Shown here one piece after another: positions 23,820 through 34,908 of a stretch of DNA of 64,000 nucleotides (positions are counted from its first letter, which is position 1; each line of letters starts with the position of its first letter). This DNA is from Rhyzopertha dominica (taxonomy: Eukaryota; Arthropoda; Insecta; Coleoptera; Bostrichidae). The notes under the pieces were generated by a model. That model worked only from the letters and a program-made list of their open reading frames with translations, was not told the DNA's origin and did not search any database. The DNA lies in NCBI GenBank assembly GCA_025024175.1, contig QCXZ01000053.1, positions 2,790,001-2,854,000 of the forward strand. The letters run 5' to 3'. A program made the translations under genes and the position numbers.

Positions 23820-24990
23820 CTACCATTGAGTAACATCACTTTTACTTTTTACGACAGCGGTTATTCTTCTTGGCATTGTATTCACTAAATTCTGGCAATC
23901 TTGTGGTGTGAACCTATCCCATTTAAATTGGAGTTTATGCCTTAATTCGGCAAGCGACCTGGCAGGAGTTGCGCGCAGTTGTTTTTTTCATAATGTGCCA
24001 AAAAGTTTCTAAAGGAGAAAGATCGCGACTACTGGATACCCATTTTAAAAGTGGAATACTGTTGTCGGTGAACCACTGTAAAGATCTTTTGGACACATGA
24101 CATGCATCTTGTTGAAAAACAAATTCATTTCCTGACGTCAATGACTCGTCCCTAGTGGACGCAATCTTCCTACTCCTCCTGCAGACTTTGATCCTCACAC
24201 TATAATGCTGGAAATTCAACTGCTCTCTACAAACAATCTGGGTGATAAATTTCATTTTTTTGCCGAATAACTCTGCTGCTAGACTCGTCGCTCCAATGTA
24301 CACTGTTCCATTTTTCAGGACTGCAAGTTCTATGTTATTTTGCCCAATGCAACCGATTTTTCTTTTGTTGCGCTGTTAACAGTGGCTTTTCCTTGGCCTA
24401 GACCATATAAACACATTTTTGTTGAAAAGATTTCAAAAGTTAATAGCGAAAGATTTTACTTTGTAAGTTCCAAAACCCAATCTTTGTGCTTTCCGGTGAC
24501 AGGTGGACCTTGAAACATTTCTTCCTACAGCATCACTCCAAAGTGTGGTTAGTTGGCCGTAGTTTGCCCTCCTGTCCTGTTTAATTATTCGTTTCAACGC
24601 CCTCCGATCAGTATCGGTAAGTGCACTTTTTTCACGTACCTCTGTTTAGGCTCGACATTATTGCTTGATTTGAATAACTGCACAACGTTGCGAACACAGT
24701 ATCTTGACAAACCCCATAACTGTCCAATTTATGCATTAGATCTGCCAGATTGATTTAAACGAATAACAATTGAACGGATGTTTTGGTCAATAACTTTTCC
24801 TCTAGTCATTTTTAAATCTTCAATAAAAAATTATATAATTGAAACTACCCAAAACGATTTTAAAGTCTGCTGTCAAGTAAACAATATCCCTTAGTTACGC
24901 GAAATTGCACAGCCACCTAAATAGTTGGTATTTTTTTACTATATAATTTTGATTATTAATAAATTTTAATAATTCTGGCGGATATAACAT
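23820..24990 (-). mobile_element. Tc1-like transposon, copy 1 (decayed)
   Basis: The minus-strand transposase pseudogene runs from the ATG at 24809 (MTRGKVID start, shared with copy 2) to the stop at 23820-23822. Recognisable parts are the HTH region with VVQLFKSSNNVE, the catalytic block FQQDACHVSKRSLQWFTDNS and SSSRDLSPLETFWH, and the C-terminus FKWDRFTPQDCQNLVNTMPR. The family spacing from copies with the GAPCH box is DD34E; here GAP is deleted and Pro is replaced by Arg in SSRD. The 5' untranslated part is shared with copy 2 to about 24915, then resumes after a deletion to near 24980. I could not fix terminal inverted repeats. Confidence 0.8.
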
Positions 24991-25929
24991 ATATAGGGTA
25001 TTTGTCAATATTTACGTGTTGTAGCTTTAACTTTGCTAAAGTCTACAGACCACTTTATCTGAGAAAAATTTTAAACGCAATAATGGTGTGTTGCTATTTT
25101 AATACGCTCTAAATATATAGTATTCTTGTCCAAAATAAAGTCATCGTCCCATGTATGGGGACTTGACTGTACCTACCCTTTTTTTGCTGTATTAGGTCAC
25201 TAAGCAACCATTTTATTAAAAGATTATCAATAATGGGTGTTGTTGGTGATTGTTGACGATAAAATCCAGAGGTTGGCTTCTACAGTTGATGCAATTAAAT
25301 TACCTTTCACGACAAGTAAGTGCGAAATATTATTCACCATTAATACGACAAAACTTCGTACAATCAGGATGATATATTCTACACCTATATGGATAAATGA
25401 ATAACGATTACTCGTGTCCCGTTCAGCTAGTAGGCATAGATACGTTAGGAAATCTTTATCAGCTTTAAAGCATTTAGCGTGGATATGGTTATACTTTTGA
25501 TAAAAGATGTCTTACAACATAGCTGTCTCACACGTTTGACGGACAGACAGCCAAAATACTGACTGATTTTTTGGTATTTACTATTGCCGATAGTAGTTAT
25601 CGTAGCAATGGACGACTTTCATGGATCAAAACATATGAATGAGTTGATACTGAAAAAATAATGCATATAAACTCTAATGAATGCTCAATTTTCGGTATTA
25701 AAATGGTGTAGCTAAGTGAACGTGGCAAGCAATTTTGCAGTAATTCAACACACCTCAGATATAACCCATCCAATCGAGATATAATCGAGTGGATCCCGCC
25801 ACTGTCCATTACAAATTTAATATAGCGTGCAGAATCCAACACTCGGACAAAAAACACGTAGCATACGATCGACGGAACAACAACCAAACTTCTGTGGTTT
25901 GTTGGCCTTAAGCAAGGTCGTGATTAGAT
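24991..25929. other. Unique stretch
   Basis: No gene or repeat recognised. A 96-codon minus-strand ORF at 25597-25887 has no motif. Confidence 0.3.
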
Positions 25930-25975
25930 CCAGATTTATGAATGAACCTGTGGTTTGAAATTATTGCTGGCCACT
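25930..25975 (+). mobile_element. Tiny fragment of mariner family B
   Basis: One frame reads NLWFEIIAGHLE, close to NVWFDIIVGYLI of the family B mariner at 32028-32930 (the block between catalytic aspartates 1 and 2). It is too short to be certain. Confidence 0.3.
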
Positions 25976-26654
25976 TAGAAAACGATGATCCGGAATGATT
26001 CGCTCAGTTTACACCTTTAGGAGGACAATATGGGAGAGGGTCAAGAAATTAGTTTTCGAACACTCGCAACTCGGCCGAAATCCTGGCGAATGGTGGTCCC
26101 GGCGTCGGATTTGGGTAATTACAGGCCTGCCAAAATTTGATAATGGTCGTTAGGACGGAATTACCTGCAGATTACCTGCTTTTAGGAAGGCCGCTTCTAC
26201 AAGCAAATTTAAGAAGCCTCGGTTTTAGGTTGAATGGAATATGAGTTAGGAGAAACCACGCAAATATGTTTAATTAATAGCATTGTTACATCCAATTTTA
26301 GCAAAAATTTTTAATATAAATATCTGTCGGCCTATCACGCTTATCTTAAAAAAGTATACGTTAAAAAGTGCTTTCGATATAACCTAAATTAGGCCACATA
26401 CAGAAGAATTACTAATTGGGGAATTATTAAAAATATACTTACATATATAAAGTGATTTTTTTTAGATAAATTTAGTAGTGGGTATTAATATTTTGAAGTT
26501 CCTAAATTTCACGCTAGGGGCGTATTTGACATCACGTTACAAAATATGCCGACAAAATGTTGGTGGAAAATAACCTAAAACTTTCGTTACAACATTTTTA
26601 TTCTCTGGTTGCCATGGTAACGTCATTACAAGGCGAAATAGCCTCGAAACCTTG
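25976..26654. other. Unique stretch
   Basis: 26000-26230 is GC-richer with GGGTAATTACAGG; it is transposon-free and possibly regulatory. The rest is AT-rich and unremarkable. Confidence 0.25.
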
Positions 26655-27735
26655 GCCCCACGGTATAGAAGAGTTAGATAGGTTTCTAAATCAAAATCCT
26701 GACATAAAATTTACTGTGGATTAGAAAGCAATGGTAGTTTACCTTTTTTGAATGTTCAAATTTATAGAATAAACACTGGACAGTTAGGACACAAAGTTTA
26801 CAGAAAACCAACACGCACAGATAGATATTTATACGCCACATCTCACCACCCTCCATGTCAAAAGAATAATTTCATAAGGACGTTATTTGTTAGAGCATAA
26901 GGATCTCAGGCGAAAGTTCTTTACAAAAAGAAATATATCATCTTAAATCAGCGCTAGTGAGAAATGGTTGCAGCAATAAGAATATTTGGTCAGTTTTTAA
27001 TAAAAGTGCTCATCCAAATCAAGTAAATTCCCAGCCAGGACAAAGTAAATTGAAGTTGAGTTTGCCTTTGTACAAGGCCTTTTGGAAAAATTAATGAGGA
27101 TGCTTAGAAAACACGATATTTTAGTTGTTGATAGTACATATAATAATTTAGATAAAATTTTAAGTTCTGCTAAAGATAAGGTACATTTGGAGCGGCTAGG
27201 TCTTTACAAAATTACTTGTTCTTGCGGCAAGTTTTACATAGGTCAAACTAAAAGAAAAGTAAGTACCCGTTTGAAAGAACACATACGCGCTACTAAGCTG
27301 CAACAGATAGATAAATCTTCCGTAGCTGAAAACTTATATTTGACAAAACACATGATTGACTGTGATAAAACAAAAATTTTACATAGAAAAAAATATTATC
27401 TCGAACGTCCAATAAAAGAAGCTAGAGAAATTTATAGGAATACTAATAATTTTAATAGGGTTTGTGGAAATTATGAGTTAGGTGACATTTGGAAGGTTAT
27501 TTTGTAGTTATCTTTTATCAAGTAGTTCGTGTAGGTAGGTAGTTCCTTTTTTCGTCGTTAGGTTCTTTCTTTATCAGGTTGGACGTCGTATCTATGACGT
27601 CTCGCTTCCTGGGTGATTTGTTTATTTACTTTCAAAATTTTGTTTGAACTTGTGTCAGTCAAATTTTGAGGTTCTCCGTCTTTGATAAAGATTACAGGTG
27701 TAACCGAAACGTCAGACTAATAACTTTTTGTCAGT
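26655..27735 (+). mobile_element. Penelope-like element, family A, 3' half
   Basis: Starts at sequence equivalent to the post-RT segment (also found at 12270), passes through the linker (RMLRKHDILVVDSTYNNLD), and then a well-preserved GIY-YIG endonuclease domain in the open frame 27082-27507. In that domain GLY is at residues 40-42 (GIY position), YIG at 52-54, an Arg in TRLKEH, and the conserved Glu candidate in RPIKEAREIYRN. The C-C-H pattern (C46, C48, H67) of the PLE zinc-finger linker is present. Non-coding tail 27508-27735 follows. The reverse transcriptase is missing, so it is non-functional. Confidence 0.85.
27595..27714 (+). ncRNA. Degenerate hammerhead-ribozyme-like motif in PLE tail
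   Basis: TGACGTC (27595-27601) can pair with the ACGTCA that follows GAA at 27706-27714, giving a 6-bp stem III and a GUC cleavage triplet. Just before it, GATTAC (27690-27695) and GTAACC (27700-27705) form stem II with one mismatch, directly followed by GAAAC. The second core strand, normally CUGANGA, reads TTGATAA plus one extra base here, and stem I is not evident. PLEs are known to carry hammerhead motifs. This copy looks eroded. Confidence 0.35.
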
Positions 27736-29089
27736 TATTTCAAGAGACATCCATCTTATCTTGCATTTATGGATGCTGAAAGCATTCACCCTCGTATCCT
27801 AAGGACAAAGTTAGCTTTTTCTAATTTTCTATGTGTTATGTGTGTACTATTTTGTTTTTACCAGTTTTTCTCAAATAATACCCTACAAAACAGAGTCAAA
27901 GGTTTGGATTTAGGCCTAGCTGTTCTATCCAAAACGTAATACTATAATTTTATAGTAAATTAAAGAATTCAAAAACCGAAGAGGGTATGTAGATATTTAT
28001 ATTTTCCCGAGTATTTGGCACCGTTAACCATGGTATTATGGACATCATCGCAATCTTCTTGAGGATGATCTTCCATATTTCTGACTGTTGAAAACGTTCA
28101 GTATATAAGCATAAAAGCTATCAATGAATATTGTACATTAATATTGTCGTGCAACAATGGTTTACTACTAAATGCCAATAAAACATACTTGCTACCATAT
28201 TTGCAACAGTGCTATAGGTACATTTGCATAGATGAGAGCTGGTTGTCACTAAATAAACTTTCTATTTATGGTTAGTAGGTACTCAATAGGGTTTACTTCA
28301 ATTAATGTACAAATACGATATAATAAGTATTGTAACCATTAAAGGCATATGCGTTGAAATGTGATCGTTTTTTACAGCAGGAAATTCTTTAACCATCATC
28401 GGCTACAAACATATGGTCCGCAAATTTGTCAATTCATTAACACTAATTCCTGTTAATAATTTCACTGGAACGGCCCACGCCATCCATGATTCATAATTTG
28501 TTATTCGTCTTTCGTATACGAAATATGAACAAATGCACGATACGCTCCAGTATTGTTATGAATCACGCATTGTGTTTTAAATATGTATAATGATGGCATC
28601 GCTCCGATAAAAATCGACGCCATTGTCTCTGCAGTACGGTATATTTCGCCATAAGTTTTACCAGGCTATGACCCTTGAAGAACGGCAAATGCCGCGTTTG
28701 TTATCGTTGCAAAAACAACTCTCATATATATCACGACTAACGAGATTTGAAATGTTTTGTATGTAGAGGAAGGAACGTTATTTGGTATCCTTAAATTTAA
28801 AACTGTCCCTCCTATNTATCCTAGCAATTACTTTAATACATTGTATACTAAAACTAAATACAAAGATAGACAAATATGTATAAGTATTGTCACTCGAAGA
28901 ACCTCAGGCTCCTGAGGTATCTCGGCAAAATTAACCTTAGAGTAGAATAGCTGGTGCGAATTGGAAATCATGAAGTCTCCTATATAGGAATTTTTCCCAG
29001 TGTACACTTGGACATTGCCAAATACATATCACGGTCGCGAAGACTGTTCCTAAGTATTTCTTGCTGAAGGGGGAGTGAATTTTCTGTAC
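27736..29089. other. Unique stretch
   Basis: No gene recognised. 28480-28760 is GC-richer and transposon-free. One N lies near 28815. Confidence 0.3.
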
Positions 29090-29450
29090 TCCGGAAGTCG
29101 TCAATTTAAGATTCTTTCTCTACATAAAAAAAATTTTGTATCAACATCTGGTGCTCCTCAAGGGTCAAATTTAGGGCCATCGTTATTTGTACAGTAGAGT
29201 TAAAAGTTCTCTTTACTGATCATATTTTAAATACTGTCGAAAAAAACGTACGAAACCTACGGTTTTATTTGCAATAATTCAAGTGATTTTAATTTAACAT
29301 AATGACATTGCATGCTTTATATGGTGCTCTGGCAAGGTATAGGATTAAGTGTTCTTCTTTTATCTGGCTTCCAATATACTTATCCCATATAAATGAAATC
29401 GAGTCTGCGCAGCGAAGATTCTTTCTCTTATTTTTTTTATTAATTGGTCT
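29090..29450 (+). mobile_element. LINE reverse transcriptase fragment, C-terminal part
   Basis: About 29135-29190 reads VSTSGAPQGSNLGPSLF, the RT motif B (SGVPQGS-LGP). After a gap with stops, 29302-29430 reads LHALYGALARYRIKCSSFIW followed by LPIYLSHINEIESAQRRFF, the thumb region. The catalytic FADD box between them is lost by deletion. Jockey-like. Confidence 0.7.
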
Positions 29451-29599
29451 TTTCTTGAGGATGTGCATGATGTTAATGATGCTTTTATAATACTCTAACT
29501 GACCTGACCTAATCTGATTATATATGATATTTTGTGGAGACGATATTTGTCACATAGTGAAGGATCTGTTTCACTAGATCCTTGTAAATTCTAGTTATT

Positions 29600-30075
29600 C
29601 GTCATCTGAAGAGGAAGACCTTCAGAATTCCACCTAGTATGAAAGAATACTGTTACTACTGGACCGGATGGAGTTCCCAGTTTCACTCTAAAAGATTGTG
29701 CTTGGGGTATTTGTATCCCCACTGTTTTGTTTAATCAATCTAATATTGAAACACTAGTGTTTGGTTCTGCAACGGATATGGAAAATTGCTGACCCATTTC
29801 CATTTACGTAACTTTGCAAAAACTTTTGAAATGATACTGTTTGGAAATATATGTATATGAGACGGTTTTTCTCAGCTCCTTGGAGGTCAAATCGATGTTA
29901 ACTAGGCATTCGATCAGGTTGACCATAATATTTTGATTTTGATTCATAAACTTCGTGTTCTTGGATTATCTTTACCTTTGCTACTGTTGTTTCAGTATTA
30001 CTTGAGTAAAAGACGTCAACAAGTACGCTACAATAACTGTTTCATTTGTATGTTTTGTGAGTTATTTAGGACAGA
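29600..30075 (+). mobile_element. LINE reverse transcriptase fragment, N-terminal part
   Basis: About 29655 onward reads TGPDGVPSFTLKDCAWG (the RT-0/1 SGPDGIP region), later LRNFAKTFE (the FAK-FE block). AFDQVDHNILILIHKLRVLG (from 29910) followed by LLLFQYYLSKRRQQVRYNN is RT motif A. Frames shift several times. It belongs upstream of the 29090-29450 part in an intact element, so the two pieces are in reversed order here. Confidence 0.7.
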
Positions 30076-32027
30076 ATTTGAAATCTTTATTCAATAAATG
30101 AGTTTTTATTTCATTAAACTTATTTTTTCCCAAATTTTGTACTCGTAAGTATACTTTTTAGATGCATCAGATTTACAAGACTTTCTCTATTTCTGAAGGT
30201 GCTGCTTGTGCTGGTATCTCCTCGAATCTTCAATAATCGTGAGTGCAGGCTTCATTTATTGATGCAATTTGAGAACTTGTCTTCTAGTATCTATACTAAT
30301 AGCTGGTTTCATTGTTTAGCCAGGATTTATATGATTTTGCAATGTTTCAGGAAGCACAGACGGTTTTTGCACGTTCTTGCATTTAATAAAGTTCTTTTGT
30401 AAAAGTGCCTCCAAACACCTTAAAACCTTTTCTTACTGTTTATGTATAAAGAAGCAATTTAATAGTTGAGAAATTATAATAATGACCTAAATTTGTATTA
30501 TATCTTTGACAAATGAACTTTAAACATATTTAGTGTTATGAAGAAATGTGAAAACTTTCCGCAGACCTGAAAAAGCAATGATAAACATCACATATTTATA
30601 TGTTGTTTATGGAGATTAGTCTTTTGATATCACGTATGCCCAGACACTGATCCAGAATTATGTTTTAGGGGGAGAGTGGACCCAGAAGGGTGAAACTTTT
30701 GTTTACAATAATAACAATAAATGAAGCATTAAAATACAAACGCAAAAAATTCATGCAAAAATGTATTGGGGGGAAACTACGTTTGTCAAAAGAACGAGGG
30801 TCAGGAAGCTCGCTCCGGGACAAGCTTTTGTGCCTGCGTATGCTGCGAAATGATATGTATCTTGTGGCACACATCATTTTAAAAAAAGGACATACCGCAC
30901 ATCAATTGTATATATATTTTTTAAATCTGGGTTATCCAGTCTGGAATTTCATGGTGCTATTGTGATGTTGCAAGACAATGTAAATAACAACTGCTTTTGT
31001 TACCAGGTGAATTACTGCCCGTTCTGAATCATTAACATTCAATCTGTCCGCCTCGATTTCTTTATATTCGTTGCCTTTTTAGAACAGCGCCGATCGAAAC
31101 CCATCCATGCCTGTCAGTAGACTTACCTACATTTTCCCTTGCCCGTCTCATAAGCTGCAGTGTAGTGTTACGTCGAGCAGCAGTGATTTTTTTTGTCGTG
31201 GAAGGGTTAAAATTTCGTGAGAATACGAGGGTGCAACGCGATATCCGACAAGAAACCTTAGAACCGCCTTTTTCTGTCATGTTCAAAATTTGTGCGCAGG
31301 AAGTGTGAGCCAGACGCGACGAGAATTTTCAAGGCACTCGAAGGCAACGCACATTTTCACCGAACGTGTTACGCAACAGTTTTCACCGGGCAGAGCCAAA
31401 ATAAGAGAAAGCCAAACAAAAAAGACCACTGGCGCAATTGGGAAAAACAACAATTAGACACGTTCGACTCGGTTACGTCAGAGGATTTTGGAGTTTGTCG
31501 TCTGTTTCAGAAAATGACCGCACTAATTAACGCATTGCGATTAACAGCTGGAACTTCTTGCAACACTTTTCGTTATTACTCGAGATGAGATGACTGTACC
31601 CCCTATCAGGGCATGCTCAAATACATGAAATGCTTAAATCTAACAACGCCCACATGTATCTCAAGTCATCAAAGTTTTTATTATTTTATATACGGCAAAA
31701 AAGAACTGAGCTTATTTGTGGCATTCTCTAATAACTGTACAGAAGATACAATAAAAGACAATGGCCCTAAAGGACTCCGCANAAAATATTTGAATTACTA
31801 GAAAGATGGTTACCAGGATACATTTGAAAAAACCTTAAATGTTCTTACCAGGTTATTATTTGTTTTTAAGTTGCAGTAAAATTTAAAAAAATAAGTGAAT
31901 ATCTAATTTACTTTGAAGAAATATGGATACAAAGCTTGTTTCCATAGTTATACATATTAACATATGCTTACTTAATGCTTAAGTCTGCTTGTAACTGTTA
32001 ACGTCAGTGTAGTATTATTTTTTCTTA
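30076..32027. other. Unique stretch with a GC-richer block
   Basis: 31040-31600 is distinctly GC- and CpG-richer, with a 74-codon minus ORF (31062-31286) and a 98-codon plus ORF (31292-31588) back to back, neither with a motif I recognise. It could be regulatory DNA, a lost exon or an unknown element. One N lies near 31782. Confidence 0.25.
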
Positions 32028-32930
32028 AAATGCCAAAAGTTTATTCTAATTCAGAGTATGGTAATATGGCTTCTGTAATTGCAATGCCACTGCTGTTGTA
32101 GAAGAACATCGCCGACGTTTTCAACGTGAGAGGGTTCCTGAAAAAAACGTGTTTATTCGAGTTTTTTTCACAGACTTTACGAGACTGAATTATTCCAAGT
32201 GCTAACATAACATCTCAAAAAGCTGATCGACAAACTTTAGATGAAGTGGAAAATATTTTGGATCTAGTAGAAGAAGTTGCAACGACCAGCACCTGAAGAA
32301 TTGCTACTCAATCGACATTTCACAAAGACGGGTAATACACACACTTCACGGGCAAGGATTATACTCGTACCATCTACAAAAAGTACACTTTCTACACCCG
32401 AAAGGTTATGCTGAACGTGTGGAATTTTGTTGGTGGAAAACTAACAATCGTCGAGATGTATTGCGCATACTTTTTACTGATGAAGCAACATTTTCCCAAA
32501 TAATACGCACAACTCTCGCGTATGGTCTGACGAAAATCCCCATGCCATAGTCGTAACCAGTTTTCAGGAAATGTGTGGTTTGATATTATTGTTGGCTATT
32601 TAATTAGGCCTTTTATCATGGAGAATCGTCTTAATAAAGGATTTGCCAGGATTGCTAGAAAATGTTCCCGTAAACGTAAGAAGGCGAATATACTATCAGT
32701 ATGATGGAGCCACTGCACATTTCGCTCGTGTGGTCAAGTCAATTAGTTGGGCTCCAAGAAGTCCAGATCTAACATCACTAAATTTTTGCTTAAGTGGTTG
32801 GTTTAAAGCAGAACTTTACAAAGTTAAAGTGAATAGTGGAGAGGCACTAATTCAACGAACAAATAATACTGGCGGAGTTCTTCAAGAAAAACAAGAGTAA
32901 ATAGGAATAAATCGAATAAAAACATTTAAG
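32028..32930 (+). mobile_element. Mariner-type transposon, family B (decayed)
   Basis: A transposase remnant distinct from family A. It starts MPKVYSNSEYGNMA (32028) and continues in broken frames: YSYHLQKVHFLHPKGYAERV, LFTDEATFS (aspartate 1), NVWFDIIVGYLIRPF, and then an open piece 32643-32898. That piece has IYYQYDGATAHFARVV (aspartate 2) and WAPRSPDLTSLNF (aspartate 3), with about 15-20 residues deleted between them. The DUF4817-type mariner layout is the same as family A, but the sequence is only distantly similar. Terminal repeats were not identified. Confidence 0.75.
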
Positions 32931-34908
32931 TTTTTTTTTATTATTTCATCCGGTATAATCAATACTGTCACAAGCCTTTGAAAAATGTAAACTGAAGACT
33001 TAATAAATAATAGTAAGAATGCTTATAAAAATAATTATAAGTAAGTTATCAAAACATGACTATGTGTTGAAAAAATATACCTCATTTTTTATAAAAAATG
33101 AGCTCCAGTTTGTAATCATTTGCTTTCCTCTACGGCAAATGCTAAAGTGTGTTTTACTTTTTTTAGTACAACATAAGAAACAGCTTCTTAGCCTCAAAAA
33201 TAAAGCGTCGCGATTAAAAAATTTATAGATTGTTTATGTTTGCCAGCGTACTCTACATTGTAATCAACTTCTTGTATCTAGAGGAAACACAATATCAGTA
33301 ATTTTGAGAGAAATTTCATTAGTTAAAAATATCACAATTTCCATTCATCAACATAGTCCAACTTACCACAGATAGCAGAACCATTAGGTTGGTGGCCTGA
33401 CTTTTTTTAACTTACCAAAAATATATACCAAAAGCACTTTTTCAGTCTTATTTACAAAATTGTAAATGTAACTGCAACGAATCGTTGTCTTGGGTGGATA
33501 CCGCTTTAAAAGACTATCTTGGTCAGGATAGTTCAGCTCTTCTACTTTATCCTATAAAGGTTGTTCAACTAACTACTGTTATATGGAATCACATCAGAAT
33601 CTGTCATATATTCGATGATAACTCTAACTTTAGTACCAAATTTCTAAATTATATTACATTTTAACAATCAATACAAAAAAAACTAAAAATCCATCCGAAT
33701 TCATGTTTATGAAAGTCAATTTATTTAATATAAGTAAAAGCAATATCAGCACGAATTAAAACCCGGTGTGTTGTTAAAAATGTAATGAAATATATTTCAG
33801 TTTATTTAAATGAAGCTTAATTTGGGTAAAATGTTAAGTAGTCGGTTAATTTTTGAGAGCAATGCACTGGCGATCTAAGAAGGTTGGATTGACGCATAAT
33901 GCTGAGGCATTTGTTATTCTGAGTTTTAATAATGTTAGCTATCCATCGAGTCTCTTTCCCTGGACAGTAAAAATTACTACAATTGTATCTTTAGCACCTA
34001 TACATATGAACTCCCAGCTTAAATTTCTAAAGCTTCTGGTGTGAGAAGTTGAAACTGTACTAAAAGCGCGTTAGTCTTTGATATGTGTTAATTCTGATCA
34101 GAAATCGTGCTCCTATTAGTAGAACTTTTAAGGTGAAATTTATGTTCCTTTGGTACTTCGTATGATATCATTATACATTATGTGGATCACGGATCTTTAT
34201 TCTACCAAATAAAATGTATCAACTCATTTTTTGTTAAACGTGAGAGCGATGCAACTGAATGTGCCTCACCTAACTGAGTTCTTCAATAACGGAATTAGTA
34301 ATAAAGGGACTTTGTATGATCAGTTGACATAGAAAACATATAAATAATTTGGGTCTTTATTTCACACAAGATGTTTTAAGTCACCTTGCAGAAAATCCAC
34401 GAAGATTATTCATGGAATAAATACTTCATTAATTTCTTAAGTACCTATATCTTATAAACATTTATTATTTCTATTTATGTTGAATTATACTCAACAGGAT
34501 GTTCCTGTTTTGCCCCCCTAAACCAAAAGCTGGGTACGACCATAATTGACTCATTAAGTTTGCCAAAAATAAGGGTAGAAAGATGTTGCTGTTCACAAAA
34601 TTACCATAACAATTCAAGCCAGCAAACTACCACGATTTAGAAGTGAGTTTTACATATGACAATTTTAACCGGTATTTGTTATCCGTGTTCGTTCTCAAAT
34701 AAAATTATTAGTGTACAGTACAATGTAAGCCCTTACATTGACAGAGCCAATAAAACCATCCACGTACATCATGTTTTCTGTGTCCCATCATTTAAAAAAG
34801 TCGACAACACTGTCATTCGAGCGGGTTTTTTGCCTCTTCCAATAACGTCCTAACATACTGCTGCGTCAGCCTCTTCGATTAGTAATAGCACCGCTTCCAT
34901 TTTTTCAG
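32931..34908. other. Unique AT-rich stretch
   Basis: Nothing recognised except the polypyrimidine/AG acceptor at its right edge that opens the Runt-gene exon. Small ORFs (33019-33228, 33853-34044, 34656-34853) have no motifs. Confidence 0.3.

Noticed and set aside
1..34908. Runt-domain exon upstream of the lozenge-like exons
   Set aside because: I searched by eye for codons of RSNK-LPVAFKV, FVGRSGRGKSF and TVDGPREPR in all frames and saw none.
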